From the NCBI GenBank assembly GCA_015060735.1, contig SUXX01000011.1, positions 1 to 46,413 on the forward strand: a stretch of 46,413 nucleotides of DNA, written 5' to 3'. This document shows, piece after piece, positions 6,796 to 16,307 of this stretch. A program made the translations under genes and the position numbers. How positions within the stretch are numbered: position 1 is the stretch's first letter; each line of letters opens with the position of its first letter. This DNA is from Bacteroides sp. GTDB lineage: Bacteria; Bacteroidota; Bacteroidia; Bacteroidales; Bacteroidaceae. The notes beneath the pieces are model-generated. The model made no database searches. It was not told the DNA's origin and saw nothing but the letters and a program-made list of their open reading frames with translations.

Positions 6796-9471
6796 TCATC
6801 GTGTGAACACCAGCTCATAATCGCCCGAGGTCAAGGCCAATCCACTTTGTTCACATGCTGTCTGGCGTCCATTCAACACACATTCGCTGGCCTCGAACGG
6901 AACAATGAAATGAGCCGAAGCATTGGCAGGCACACTAACGTGGAACACTACCCTATCGGCCTCAACCACCCACGACGAGCGTACAGTACCATAAGGTGTT
7001 TCCTTAGTCACCTTTACCCACTCCATACCTTCGGGTATCTGCGGACGGAATATAATTTGCTTATACCCGGGAGCTTCCCAAGTAGGCTGAATGCCGCCCA
7101 AAGCCTGGATGAACCACGAGCCAATACCATTGTAGCAATTATGAATCTTGCTACGATGACCTTCCCAATACTCCCACGTAGTGGTAGCTCCCTGATTAAC
7201 CATATATAGATAACCGGGGTAATCAGGTTTCTTCAGCATCTGGTAAAGAAAATCCACTTCACCAGCCTTCGTAGCCCAGTCCGTAAGAATAGTCACACCT
7301 ACCAAGCCCACACCAATATGGTTGTCCAAATGGTTGCTAGTATAATCCAAAAGCTGTTGGCGTACACGTTCGGCCACTTCGCCCTTCGCAATGTCCACCA
7401 GCATAGGGTAAATCAAATCAATCTGCGTGCCCGAAGCATAACTATTCGTTGTCTCCTTAAAGAATGTACGATGTACCAACTCTTTCAAAGTTCGTTCCTT
7501 GTCCTCATACAAACGTGCATCCGATGATTTTCCTAACAAGTTGGCCATCTTTGCCATTACCTCGTAACAATAGCTCACAAAACAGTTGCTCACCAAATCC
7601 ACCGACTCCTGATTCCGGTAGTCTACCAATTTCTCCGGAGCTAACCAATCTCCAAGATACCAATTCCGATAATCAGTATCAGGCCAACGCTTTAAAAGCC
7701 CATCCACAGTATATTTGTCCACATAGCCCAACCACTGTTGCATCACAGGATAATAACGCTCCAACAAGCGTTTGTCGCCATAGTTCAGATAAGTCTCCCA
7801 CGAGGCTGTAATGATAAAGCCACACCAGTACGGTCCTCCGCCAGCCGGATAAGGATTGGGCACACAATGAGGCATACCACCATCTTCACGCACACAGTCT
7901 GCCCACATCTTCATCCAGTTCTGATAAAGGGAAGCTCCGTCATAAAGCGTTTGGAAACTTCGACACGAAGCATTTCCATCCCCACCATATCCCATGCGTT
8001 CTATCTGCGGACAATCCACAATATACCCACTGAAAGCTAACGGACGGAAAGTATATTTAATCATCGAATAAATGGCATTCATATCAGCATCCGAACTTTC
8101 GAACGAAGAAGCATCCTCGAAATCCGTTCCCACCAAATAAGCTGTCACTTTCTTGGGAGCCACAGGAAGATTACTCAAACGAATGTACTGAAATCCATGA
8201 TGATTGAACTTGTTTCGGAAAACACCTTCTTTCCCTCCTGATGCAATGTATGTATCCTCGTAGTGCGGACTATGATCACCTGTATCATATTCCTCTTGAG
8301 CCATGAAATTGCCTTCTCCATCATGCCAATCACTATATTCGATAGTCACCTTCAAGCTATCAGGTAAAGCCGGAAATTCCACTTCTGCCCAACCGTTCAA
8401 TGCCTTTTCTAATTTCACCACCCACACACTATCTGATACTTGCTTGATCTCTTGTGGATGAATAACCTCAATAATACGATTGGGTTCGCACATTTGAGGA
8501 GAAATTTTCAATTTAGGCACTTCGGCCACCCAAGCCTCTTTCCATTCTTGATCATCCAACGTCGAAGGGTTCACATCAGGCAACATCCGATGGGTATCCA
8601 CACATTCTCCACCAAACTGAGCCGGATACCACCATCCATTGCTGGCATCACCATATTCGCTCGCCCGTGCCTGCCAATCATTGTCCGTAGCAAATTCCGT
8701 AATTACTTCAGCACCGGTTATCACATCCATTTCAGCCTTTACCAATGGTCCTTGATGAACGGCCTTGAAAGTATGTTCACGATACCACCCGGAACCTAAC
8801 CAAATCAGCAAATCATTCTCACCTTCATGAATGTACGAAGTCACATCATAGGCTACCGAATTAACCGTCTTATCCAATTGAGAAACCGAAGGTGCAAGTA
8901 CATCTTCCGTTACTTTCTGTCCATTCACATACACCTCATGATAACCCAACGAAGCCACATGAAGCACGCGAGTAAGTGTGCTGTCCTCCACGTCGAAGGT
9001 ACGTCTCATTTGAGGCGAAGGGCAATCCTTCAGCCCGATGTATTCGCCTTTCCATTCTTCAGCAGTCAGTATACCTATCCCCAATCGTTGCACCGGACTC
9101 CAATCCGATACACGTCCATGATTGTCCCAAACACGTACCTTCCAATAAGCCAGCATTCTCGAGTCCAATTTCTTTCCTTCATAAGGCACCATCACCGACT
9201 CGCTGGATTCCACTTTGCCAGACTTCCATAAATCAGCATCCTGTTCATTCAGCAAGCCTTCTTCGGTTGCCACAAAAATTTCATAATGAGTTTGTGAAAT
9301 CGCCTCCTTATCCGAAATCATCTTCCAACTGAAATGAAGTTGGTCAGAATCAATCGCCACCGGATTATCCAAGTTTTCACATCGCAAATCATACAAAGAC
9401 AAATGATTGTCACAGGTACATCCTGCCATCAAAGCCATAAGCAAAGCCAATAAGCCATAAAGTTTTCTCAT
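6796..9471 (-). CDS. GH78 alpha-L-rhamnosidase, lipoprotein
   Basis: An 891-residue enzyme from MRKLYG; an ATG two codons upstream is also possible. The signal peptide ends in a lipobox (LMAGC, Cys about residue 18), so it should be membrane-anchored. Order of domains: N-terminal Ig-like domain, beta-sandwich around 140-460, then the (alpha/alpha)6 catalytic barrel. The hallmark DCPQIERMGYGGD near 486-498 corresponds to the family motif DCPQRERLGWTGD and carries the catalytic acid (E491 by this numbering). A C-terminal beta-sandwich closes the protein. It removes terminal alpha-L-rhamnose from plant glycans or glycosides. It is divergent from the hexuronate operon across a shared 120-bp promoter region, which suggests a substrate carrying both rhamnose and uronic acid (inference). 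Confidence 0.93.
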   Translation of the reverse strand: MRKLYGLLALLMALMAGCTCDNHLSLYDLRCENLDNPVAIDSDQLHFSWKMISDKEAISQTHYEIFVATEEGLLNEQDADLWKSGKVESSESVMVPYEGKKLDSRMLAYWKVRVWDNHGRVSDWSPVQRLGIGILTAEEWKGEYIGLKDCPSPQMRRTFDVEDSTLTRVLHVASLGYHEVYVNGQKVTEDVLAPSVSQLDKTVNSVAYDVTSYIHEGENDLLIWLGSGWYREHTFKAVHQGPLVKAEMDVITGAEVITEFATDNDWQARASEYGDASNGWWYPAQFGGECVDTHRMLPDVNPSTLDDQEWKEAWVAEVPKLKISPQMCEPNRIIEVIHPQEIKQVSDSVWVVKLEKALNGWAEVEFPALPDSLKVTIEYSDWHDGEGNFMAQEEYDTGDHSPHYEDTYIASGGKEGVFRNKFNHHGFQYIRLSNLPVAPKKVTAYLVGTDFEDASSFESSDADMNAIYSMIKYTFRPLAFSGYIVDCPQIERMGYGGDGNASCRSFQTLYDGASLYQNWMKMWADCVREDGGMPHCVPNPYPAGGGPYWCGFIITASWETYLNYGDKRLLERYYPVMQQWLGYVDKYTVDGLLKRWPDTDYRNWYLGDWLAPEKLVDYRNQESVDLVSNCFVSYCYEVMAKMANLLGKSSDARLYEDKERTLKELVHRTFFKETTNSYASGTQIDLIYPMLVDIAKGEVAERVRQQLLDYTSNHLDNHIGVGLVGVTILTDWATKAGEVDFLYQMLKKPDYPGYLYMVNQGATTTWEYWEGHRSKIHNCYNGIGSWFIQALGGIQPTWEAPGYKQIIFRPQIPEGMEWVKVTKETPYGTVRSSWVVEADRVVFHVSVPANASAHFIVPFEASECVLNGRQTACEQSGLALTSGDYELVFTR

Positions 9472-9494
9472 CACCATAATTCACTAAATTTACG

Positions 9495-9502
9495 CAAAAA
9501 TA
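9495..9502 (-). promoter_or_regulatory. -7 element for rhamnosidase gene
   Basis: The - strand reads TATTTTTG, matching TAnnTTTG, 23 bp upstream of the MRKLYG start. Confidence 0.45.
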
Positions 9503-9555
9503 GAAATTATTTATGTTATAATGCCAAACCAAAGCAGTTTTATCCATTTCTTTCT

Positions 9556-9563
9556 TATATTTG
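9556..9563 (+). promoter_or_regulatory. -7 element for hexuronate operon
   Basis: TATATTTG matches TAnnTTTG, with a TTTT about 15-18 bp upstream as a weak -33 candidate. The predicted transcript start near 9570 favours the kdgK start at 9593 over the ATG at 9578. Confidence 0.55.
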
Positions 9564-9592
9564 TGTGAGTATTATCAATGAAAACATTCAAT

Positions 9593-10615
9593 ATGGGAAA
9601 AATAGTTACAATGGGTGAAATTATGCTCCGTCTTTCAACACCGGGCAACACCCGATTTATTCAGTCAGACTCATTCGATGTTGTATACGGAGGCGGTGAA
9701 GCCAACGTAGCCGTCAGTTGTGCCAATTACGGACACGATGCCTACTTCGTGACCAAACTCCCCAAACACGAAATAGGTCAATCGGCCGTCAATGCTTTGC
9801 GTAAATATGGTGTAAAAACCGACTTCATCACCCGTGGAGGTAATCGTGTAGGTATCTATTACCTGGAAAGCGGAGCCTCCATGCGTCCTAGCAAAGTGAT
9901 TTACGACCGTGCCCACTCGGCCATAGCCGAAGCTGATTCAAGCGATTTCGACTTCGATGCCATCATGCAAGGGGCCGATTGGTTCCACTGGTCAGGCATC
10001 ACTCCTGCCATCTCAGACAAAGCAGCCGAGCTCACCAAACTGGCCTGTGAAGCAGCTAAACGCCATGGAGTAACTGTTTCGGTGGATTTGAACTTCCGCA
10101 AAAAATTGTGGAGCAAAGAAAAGGCACAATCCATCATGCGACCGTTAATGGAATACGTCGATGTATGCATCGGAAACGAAGAAGATGCCGAATTATGTTT
10201 AGGGTTCAAACCTGATGCCGATGTAGAAGGTGGAAAAACAGATGCAGAAGGTTATAAAGGAATCTTCAAAGCCATGGCTCACGAATTCGGATTCAAGTAT
10301 GTCATCTCCACTTTACGAGAATCATTCTCGGCCTCACACAACGGATGGAAAGCCATGATATTCAATGGAAAAGAATTCTATGAATCCAAACGATATGACA
10401 TCTCTCCCATCATCGACCGTGTAGGAGGAGGCGATTCATTCTCGGGAGGTATCATCCACGGTCTATTGACAAAGGACAATCAAGGTGACGCACTCGAATT
10501 TGCTGTAGCAGCTTCGGCTTTGAAACACACCATCAACGGTGATTTCAATTTAGTATCGGCCGAAGAAGTGGAAGCATTGGCAGGTGGAGATGCTAGCGGA
10601 CGTGTACAACGATAA
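9593..10615 (+). CDS. kdgK: 2-keto-3-deoxygluconate kinase (PfkB family)
   Basis: A 340-residue PfkB-family sugar kinase. [12 protein letters not shown] near residue 33 is the N-terminal substrate-binding motif, and [12 protein letters not shown] near residue 280 is the C-terminal motif with the catalytic Asp and anion hole. It phosphorylates 2-keto-3-deoxy-D-gluconate to KDPG with ATP in the cytosol. The KDG specificity follows from its place in a six-gene operon with KDPG aldolase and UxuA/UxaC enzymes. I chose [10 protein letters not shown] as start because the promoter leaves almost no leader for the ATG five codons upstream. It is the first gene of the operon; kdgA begins 16 bp after its stop. 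Confidence 0.93.
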   Translation: MGKIVTMGEIMLRLSTPGNTRFIQSDSFDVVYGGGEANVAVSCANYGHDAYFVTKLPKHEIGQSAVNALRKYGVKTDFITRGGNRVGIYYLESGASMRPSKVIYDRAHSAIAEADSSDFDFDAIMQGADWFHWSGITPAISDKAAELTKLACEAAKRHGVTVSVDLNFRKKLWSKEKAQSIMRPLMEYVDVCIGNEEDAELCLGFKPDADVEGGKTDAEGYKGIFKAMAHEFGFKYVISTLRESFSASHNGWKAMIFNGKEFYESKRYDISPIIDRVGGGDSFSGGIIHGLLTKDNQGDALEFAVAASALKHTINGDFNLVSAEEVEALAGGDASGRVQR

Positions 10616-10631
10616 TCAAAAAAAGAAATAT

Positions 10632-11303
10632 ATGGCAAGATTTGACAAGATAGCAGTTATGCAAAAAATCGGCTCAACAGGCATGGTTCCTGTATTCTAT
10701 CACAAGGATGTGGAAGTAGCCAAGAAAGTAGTAAAAGCTTGTTACGAAGGTGGAGTACGTGCCTTTGAGTTTACAAATCGAGGTGACTTTGCTCACGAAG
10801 TATTTGGCGAAATAGTGAAATTTGCAGCTAAAGAATGTCCGGAAATGGCCATTGGAGTAGGCTCCATTGTCGACCCGGCTACGGCTGCTCTCTACCTTCA
10901 GTTGGGAGCCTGTTTTGTAGTAGGCCCTTTATTCAACCCCGAAATTGCAAAAATATGTAATCGCCGTTGTGTAGCCTACACCCCAGGATGTGGAAGTATC
11001 AGCGAAGTAGGAGCTGCTCAAGAAGTAGGTTGCGATTTATGCAAGGTATTCCCCGGTGATGTATTGGGAACAAAGTTCGTAAAAGGCTTGATGGCTCCGA
11101 TGCCATGGAGCAAACTGATGGTAACCGGAGGAGTAGAACCCACCTTCGAGAATCTGCAAGGCTGGTTCAAAGCCGGTGTCTATTGTGTAGGCATGGGGTC
11201 TAAGCTCTTTCCTAAAGAATGCATTGCGTCCGAAGACTGGACATACATTACCCGCAAATGTCAAGAAACTCTAAACGATATCCAACAAATCCGGATATCA
11301 TAA
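10632..11303 (+). CDS. kdgA: KDPG aldolase (bifunctional KDPG/KHG type)
   Basis: A 223-residue class I aldolase cleaving 2-keto-3-deoxy-6-phosphogluconate to pyruvate and glyceraldehyde-3-phosphate. Family residues are visible: E46 and R50 in FEFTNR, and the Schiff-base lysine K138 in [16 protein letters not shown] near 97 and VTGGVEPT near 164 form the rest of the barrel's active site. The open frame extends upstream into kdgK, but [10 protein letters not shown] at 10632 is the natural start. It sits between kdgK and the hexuronate transporter, completing the last two steps of the pathway at the front of the operon. Confidence 0.95.
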   Translation: MARFDKIAVMQKIGSTGMVPVFYHKDVEVAKKVVKACYEGGVRAFEFTNRGDFAHEVFGEIVKFAAKECPEMAIGVGSIVDPATAALYLQLGACFVVGPLFNPEIAKICNRRCVAYTPGCGSISEVGAAQEVGCDLCKVFPGDVLGTKFVKGLMAPMPWSKLMVTGGVEPTFENLQGWFKAGVYCVGMGSKLFPKECIASEDWTYITRKCQETLNDIQQIRIS

Positions 11304-11326
11304 CCCTTTAAAACCAATCTAATTAC

Positions 11327-12787
11327 ATGAAAACATCAAACACCCCGATGACCAACTGGCGATGGTGGATTTGCCTGTTGCTCTTCATTGCAACCACCGT
11401 CAATTATTTGGACCGTCAAGTTCTATCCTTGACATGGAAAGATTATATAGCTCCGGACTTTCACTGGACCGATTCGGATTATGGAACCATCACCGGATTT
11501 TTCTCGTTGTTTTATGCCTTTGCATGCCTGTGTGCCGGACGTTTTGTCGACTGGATGGGCACCAAAAGAGGGTTCCTTTGGGCCATCGGAATTTGGTCGT
11601 TAGGAGCTTGTATGCATGCCGGTTGCGGTTGGCTCACCATGACAATTGAAGGCTTTGAGTCTATGGAAGCTTTGAAAGCTGTAGAAAATGGTTCGATGGC
11701 CGCCGTAACCATAGCAAGCATCAGCGTATGGTTATTCTTAGTTTGTCGAGCCATCTTGGCTTTGGGCGAAGGTGGAAACTTCCCGGCTTCCATTAAAACC
11801 ACTGCCGAATATTTTCCAAAGAAAGACCGTGCCCTAGCTACTTCTTTCTTCAATGCCGGTTCTTCAGTTGGTGCCTTGGCTGCCCCACTCACCATTCCTG
11901 TATTGGCCGATGCCTTTGGTTGGGAAATGGCATTCATCATCATCGGTGCCCTCGGGTTCATTTGGATGTTCTTTTGGGTTTACATGTACGACAAACCTCA
12001 AGTATCCAAGCATGTAAACGAAGCCGAATTAGCTTATATCCAACAAGATGATACGGCCAATCAAGTGACAGAAAAGATACAACCTGCGATAGAAGAAAAA
12101 GCCATCCCATTCCTGAGATGTTTCCGTTACAAACAAACTTGGTCCTTCCTGTTAGGTAAATTCCTGACAGACGGTGTATGGTGGTTCTATCTGTTCTGGG
12201 CACCGGCCTATTTTTCAGAATGTGGATATACAATGCAAACTACAACCGGTAAATTGCTGGTCTTTGTCCTTTACCTCATCGTGACGATTGTTTCATTCTT
12301 TGGAGGTTATCTCCCTAAATATTTCGTTGAGAGAAAAGGCATGGAGCCTTATGCAGGACGTATGCGAGCCATGCTGATTTTTGCTTTCTTCCCGTTGTTG
12401 GCTTTGTTTGCCCAACCGTTACAAGATGTTTCTGTTTGGTTCCCGGCCATCATTATCGGTTTGGCTGGTGCTGGACATCAAGCCTGGTCGGCCAACATAT
12501 TCTCTACTGTTGGCGACATGTTCCCTAAATCCACCATCGCAACCATTACAGGTATTGGCAATATGGCTGGTGGCATCGCCTCTTTCCTTATCAATAAAGG
12601 AGCAGGTATGCTCTTCGTATATGCTGCAGCTCAAGGTGATGCATTCAATTTCCTGGGTTTCCAAGGAAAACCGGCCGGTTACATGATTATATTCTGCATC
12701 TGTGCCGTTGCTTATTTGGTGGCTTGGAGCGTTATGAAAAGTCTGGTTCCCAGACACAAGCCTATCCATCCTAACGAATCGAAGTAA
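11327..12787 (+). CDS. MFS hexuronate transporter (ExuT-like)
   Basis: A 486-residue major facilitator protein with about 12 membrane helices. The start, NYLDRQVLSLTWKDYI near residue 24, is the hallmark of the anion:cation symporter / hexuronate branch (N-Y-x-D-R). A long hydrophilic loop near 230-260 follows helix 6. The family co-transports glucuronate or galacturonate with protons across the inner membrane. Its position between kdgA and uxaC supports hexuronate as substrate. The loop between helices 3 and 4 is longer than in E. coli ExuT, with an inserted segment around residues 105-130. Which uronate it prefers cannot be read from sequence. Confidence 0.9.
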   Translation: MKTSNTPMTNWRWWICLLLFIATTVNYLDRQVLSLTWKDYIAPDFHWTDSDYGTITGFFSLFYAFACLCAGRFVDWMGTKRGFLWAIGIWSLGACMHAGCGWLTMTIEGFESMEALKAVENGSMAAVTIASISVWLFLVCRAILALGEGGNFPASIKTTAEYFPKKDRALATSFFNAGSSVGALAAPLTIPVLADAFGWEMAFIIIGALGFIWMFFWVYMYDKPQVSKHVNEAELAYIQQDDTANQVTEKIQPAIEEKAIPFLRCFRYKQTWSFLLGKFLTDGVWWFYLFWAPAYFSECGYTMQTTTGKLLVFVLYLIVTIVSFFGGYLPKYFVERKGMEPYAGRMRAMLIFAFFPLLALFAQPLQDVSVWFPAIIIGLAGAGHQAWSANIFSTVGDMFPKSTIATITGIGNMAGGIASFLINKGAGMLFVYAAAQGDAFNFLGFQGKPAGYMIIFCICAVAYLVAWSVMKSLVPRHKPIHPNESK

Positions 12788-12807
12788 AACCCAATAAACC
12801 TAAGGAT

Positions 12808-14220
12808 ATGAGTCACATCAAACCATTTATGGATGCCAATTTCTTGTTGACTACAGAAACGGCACAACACCTATATCATCATCATGCGGCCAAGATGCCC
12901 ATCATTGATTATCATTGCCACCTATCTCCGCAAATGATTGCCGAAGATTATCGCTTCAAAACCATTACCGAATTATGGTTAGGAGGAGACCATTATAAAT
13001 GGAGAGCCATGCGTGCCAATGGAGTTTCTGAAGAATACATCACAGGAAATGCCAGCGATTGGGAAAAGTTCCAGAAATGGGCCGAAACAGTTCCCTATAC
13101 CTTCCGAAATCCATTGTATCATTGGACTCATCTGGAATTGCGTACAGCTTTTGGTATAACCGAAACATTGAATCCAGATTCGGCTAAGCGTATTTATGAT
13201 GCCTGCAATGCCAAACTGACCGAGGAAGGCATGAGTGCCCGTGGATTGATGAAACACTATAACGTAAAAGTAGTATGTACGACAGACGATCCGATTGATT
13301 CTTTGGAATATCACCGAAGCATCCGGGAAAGCGGCTTTGAAATCAAGGTACTACCTACCTGGAGACCTGATAAAGCCATGGCCGTAAACGATAGTGCCAA
13401 TTATCAGAAATACATTGCCCAACTAGGACTAGTGACCGGCATCCATATCCAATCCTATACCCAATTACTGGAGGCATTACAAAAACGTCACGACTTCTTT
13501 GCTTCCGAAGGATGTAAAGTGGCCGACCATGGTGTAAGTGCTTTCCCATGGGCCGAATGTACCGAAACCGAAGCAGCTTCATTGTTTGAGAAAGTCATAA
13601 CAGGAAACGAATTGCAAGCCGAAGAAGTGACTAAATTGCAAACTGCCATCTTGTTGGAGCTATGCCGTATGAACCATGCTAAAGGCTGGGTGCAACAATT
13701 CCATTTCGGGCCGATGCGAAACGTCAACTCCCGCATGTTCAGACAATTAGGACCGGACACCGGATTCGATACCATCGGGGATTATACTAACGGACAAGCA
13801 TTGGCTCATTTCCTCGATGCATTGAATGCAGACGGACGACTCACCAAGACCATTCTTTATAACATCAATCCGGGAGAAAACGCAGTTATAGCAGCCATGT
13901 GTGCCAATTTCCAGGATGGAAGCATACCAGGCAAGATACAGTTTGGCTCCGGATGGTGGTTCAATGATCAGATAGATGGCATGGAGCAACAAATGAATAC
14001 CCTTTCTCTCCAAGGATTGTTAAGTCGATTCGTCGGAATGCTCACAGACTCACGTTCCTTCGTATCCTACCCTCGTCACGAATACTTCCGCCGAATATTA
14101 TGCAATCTGATAGGTAAGGACGTGGAAGAAGGTCTGATTCCGGAAAGTGAAATGCCACGGGTAGAAAACATGATTGAAGACATCTGTTACAACAATGCCA
14201 AAGAATATTTTAACTTTTAA
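12808..14220 (+). CDS. uxaC: Glucuronate (uronate) isomerase
   Basis: A 470-residue UxaC, the usual length. The metal-binding motif DYHCHLSP lies near residues 33-40 and is followed by ITELWLGGDHYKWRAMRANGV, typical of the family. TTDDP near 155 and the C-terminal LTDSRSFVSYPRHEYFRR also match. It converts D-glucuronate to D-fructuronate (and galacturonate to tagaturonate) in the cytosol as part of the amidohydrolase superfamily. Because only the UxuB/UxuA branch is encoded here, glucuronate is the likely substrate in this operon. Spacing to its neighbours is 20 bp upstream and 9 bp downstream. Confidence 0.96.
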   Translation: MSHIKPFMDANFLLTTETAQHLYHHHAAKMPIIDYHCHLSPQMIAEDYRFKTITELWLGGDHYKWRAMRANGVSEEYITGNASDWEKFQKWAETVPYTFRNPLYHWTHLELRTAFGITETLNPDSAKRIYDACNAKLTEEGMSARGLMKHYNVKVVCTTDDPIDSLEYHRSIRESGFEIKVLPTWRPDKAMAVNDSANYQKYIAQLGLVTGIHIQSYTQLLEALQKRHDFFASEGCKVADHGVSAFPWAECTETEAASLFEKVITGNELQAEEVTKLQTAILLELCRMNHAKGWVQQFHFGPMRNVNSRMFRQLGPDTGFDTIGDYTNGQALAHFLDALNADGRLTKTILYNINPGENAVIAAMCANFQDGSIPGKIQFGSGWWFNDQIDGMEQQMNTLSLQGLLSRFVGMLTDSRSFVSYPRHEYFRRILCNLIGKDVEEGLIPESEMPRVENMIEDICYNNAKEYFNF

Positions 14221-14229
14221 ACATAGCCT

Positions 14230-15042
14230 ATGAAAAATTTATTTGATATCAAGAATAAGGTCGTTGTCATCACCGGAGGAACTGGGGTGTTAGGACGTGC
14301 CATTGCAGCTCATTTGGCAGAAGAAGGAGCCAAAGTTGTCATTTTAGGAAGAAAAGCAGAAATAGGTAATGCCATTGTTGACGAAATCAAAAACAAGGGT
14401 GGAGAAGCCATGTTTCTGACAACCGACGTGATGAATCGCGAAGCACTGGAAGAAAATCTAAAAGACATTCTGGATGCTTATGGACGAGTAGATGCATTAC
14501 TCAATGCTGCCGGTGGTAATATGCCGGGAGCAATCATCGCTCCTTCCAATACATTCTTCGACCTCAAGGTAGAAGAATATCAACGTGTGCTTGAATTGAA
14601 CTTATTGGGAACCGTATTGCCCACCCAAGTATTTCTGAAACCCATGGTAGAACAAAAGAAAGGTGCCATCGTCAACTTCTCGAGCATGGCTGCTTTTCGT
14701 CCATTGACCCGAGTATGCGGATATGCTTCGGCTAAAGCCGGCATCAGTAACTTTACGGCTTATATGGCTACTGAGGTGGCTAAGAAATTTGGAGAAGGAA
14801 TCCGTGTCAATGCAATCGCTCCGGGATTCTTCCTGACCGAACAGAACCGTTCGTTGCTAACCAACCCGGATGGAACCTATACCGAACGCGGACAAGATAT
14901 CATCCGCCAGACTCCATTCGGACGCATGGGCCGCCCTGAAGAACTCTGTGGCACCATCCAATACCTCATCAGTGAAGCATCAGCATTCGTAACAGGCACC
15001 GTAGCTATTGTCGATGGCGGTTTCAATGTATTTACCATCTAA
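14230..15042 (+). CDS. SDR-type fructuronate reductase (D-mannonate oxidoreductase)
   Basis: A 270-residue [11 protein letters not shown] (15-22) binds the cofactor, NAAGG (92-96) is the NNAG equivalent, and S151/S152, Y165 and K169 form the catalytic set (YASAK). By context it reduces D-fructuronate to D-mannonate between UxaC and UxuA. The classical E. coli UxuB belongs to a different, longer family, so this is a non-orthologous replacement, known in Bacteroidetes and Firmicutes. Its last base overlaps the first base of uxuA (TAATG), implying coupled translation. The reaction is assigned from operon position; the fold is certain. Confidence 0.9.
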   Translation: MKNLFDIKNKVVVITGGTGVLGRAIAAHLAEEGAKVVILGRKAEIGNAIVDEIKNKGGEAMFLTTDVMNREALEENLKDILDAYGRVDALLNAAGGNMPGAIIAPSNTFFDLKVEEYQRVLELNLLGTVLPTQVFLKPMVEQKKGAIVNFSSMAAFRPLTRVCGYASAKAGISNFTAYMATEVAKKFGEGIRVNAIAPGFFLTEQNRSLLTNPDGTYTERGQDIIRQTPFGRMGRPEELCGTIQYLISEASAFVTGTVAIVDGGFNVFTI

Positions 15043-16229
15043 TGAAAGATTTCGAGAATATGATACTTTGTGAACAAACTTGGCGTTGGTATGGGCCTAA
15101 CGACCCTATCAGCCTATGGGATATTCGACAAGCCGGAGCCACCGGTATTGTCAATGCCTTGCACCACATCCCGAATGGCGAAGTGTGGAGCGTAGAAGAA
15201 ATCATGAAGCGAAAGCAAATGATTGAAGAAGCCGGACTTCGTTGGTCGGTTGTAGAAAGTGTACCTGTACACGAACACATCAAGACACAAACCGGAGATT
15301 TCCAGACCTACATCAACAATTATAAGGAAAGCCTTCGGAATTTGGGAAAATGTGGCGTAAATATTGTGACTTACAACTTCATGCCGGTTTTGGACTGGAC
15401 ACGTACCGATTTGGCTTACGAACTTCCCGACCGAAGCCGTGCCCTACGTTTCGAAAAAGCAGCTTTCGTTGCCTTTGATTTATTCCTGTTGAAGCGTCCC
15501 GGTGCCGAGGCTGAATACACTCCCGAAGAAAAAGCCAAGGCAAAAGCCCGTTTCGAACAGATGAACGAAGCCGATAAAGAACGATTAATCCGAAACATGA
15601 TTGCCGGATTGCCAGGTTCGGAAGAAAGTTTCACATTGGAACAATTCCAACATGAATTGGATCGTTACAAGAACATTACTCCCGAAAAGCTTCGTGCTAA
15701 CCTCATTTACTTCTTGAGTGAAATTTGTCCGGTAGCCGATGAAGCTGGGGTCAAGCTGGTTATCCACCCGGATGACCCACCCAAATCCATCCTTGGCCTT
15801 CCTCGTATTCTCAGTACCGCCGAAGACTTCCAAGCATTGATAGATGCCGTTCCTAACAAGAGCAACGGACTTTGTCTCTGTACCGGTTCGTTTGGCGTAA
15901 GTAGTGCCAACGATTGTGCAGCCATGATGAAACGCTTTGCCGACCGTATCAACTTCGTACACCTTCGAAGTACCCAACGCGATGCTGAAGGCAACTTCTA
16001 CGAAGCCAACCATCTGGAAGGCGATGTAGATATGTACGAAGTAATGAAAGCCTTCCTCCTTTTGCAACAAGAACGGGGCGAATCTATCCCAATGCGTCCG
16101 GACCATGGACATCAGATGGTGGACGATTTGAAAAAGAAGACCAATCCCGGATATAGTTGCATCGGTCGCCTTCGAGGATTGGCCGAACTACGAGGATTGG
16201 AAATGGGAATTGCCAAATCCATTCTGTAA
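15042..16229 (+). CDS. uxuA: Mannonate dehydratase
   Basis: A 395-residue UxuA, close to the family's usual 390-400. Recognisable features are the start [29 protein letters not shown] near 47, the metal-ligand segments HPDDPP and CLCTGSFG, and HLRS near 307. It dehydrates D-mannonate to 2-keto-3-deoxygluconate, which KdgK then phosphorylates. The start ATG overlaps the stop of the SDR gene by one base. It is the last gene of the operon; a strong hairpin begins 21 bp after the stop. Confidence 0.96.
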   Translation: MKDFENMILCEQTWRWYGPNDPISLWDIRQAGATGIVNALHHIPNGEVWSVEEIMKRKQMIEEAGLRWSVVESVPVHEHIKTQTGDFQTYINNYKESLRNLGKCGVNIVTYNFMPVLDWTRTDLAYELPDRSRALRFEKAAFVAFDLFLLKRPGAEAEYTPEEKAKAKARFEQMNEADKERLIRNMIAGLPGSEESFTLEQFQHELDRYKNITPEKLRANLIYFLSEICPVADEAGVKLVIHPDDPPKSILGLPRILSTAEDFQALIDAVPNKSNGLCLCTGSFGVSSANDCAAMMKRFADRINFVHLRSTQRDAEGNFYEANHLEGDVDMYEVMKAFLLLQQERGESIPMRPDHGHQMVDDLKKKTNPGYSCIGRLRGLAELRGLEMGIAKSIL

Positions 16230-16249
16230 ATTCGCCTTCACGTTTTAAA

Positions 16250-16288
16250 AATACGCCTTGATGTTTTTTAAATTCATCAAGGCGTATT
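16250..16288. terminator. Terminator hairpin after uxuA
   Basis: AATACGCCTTGATG pairs with CATCAAGGCGTATT across an 11-base AT loop (14-bp perfect stem). It lies between two converging genes and can serve both, though a long T-run is missing. Confidence 0.7.
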
Positions 16289-16307
16289 CCGTTAAACAAC
16301 AAGGTGT

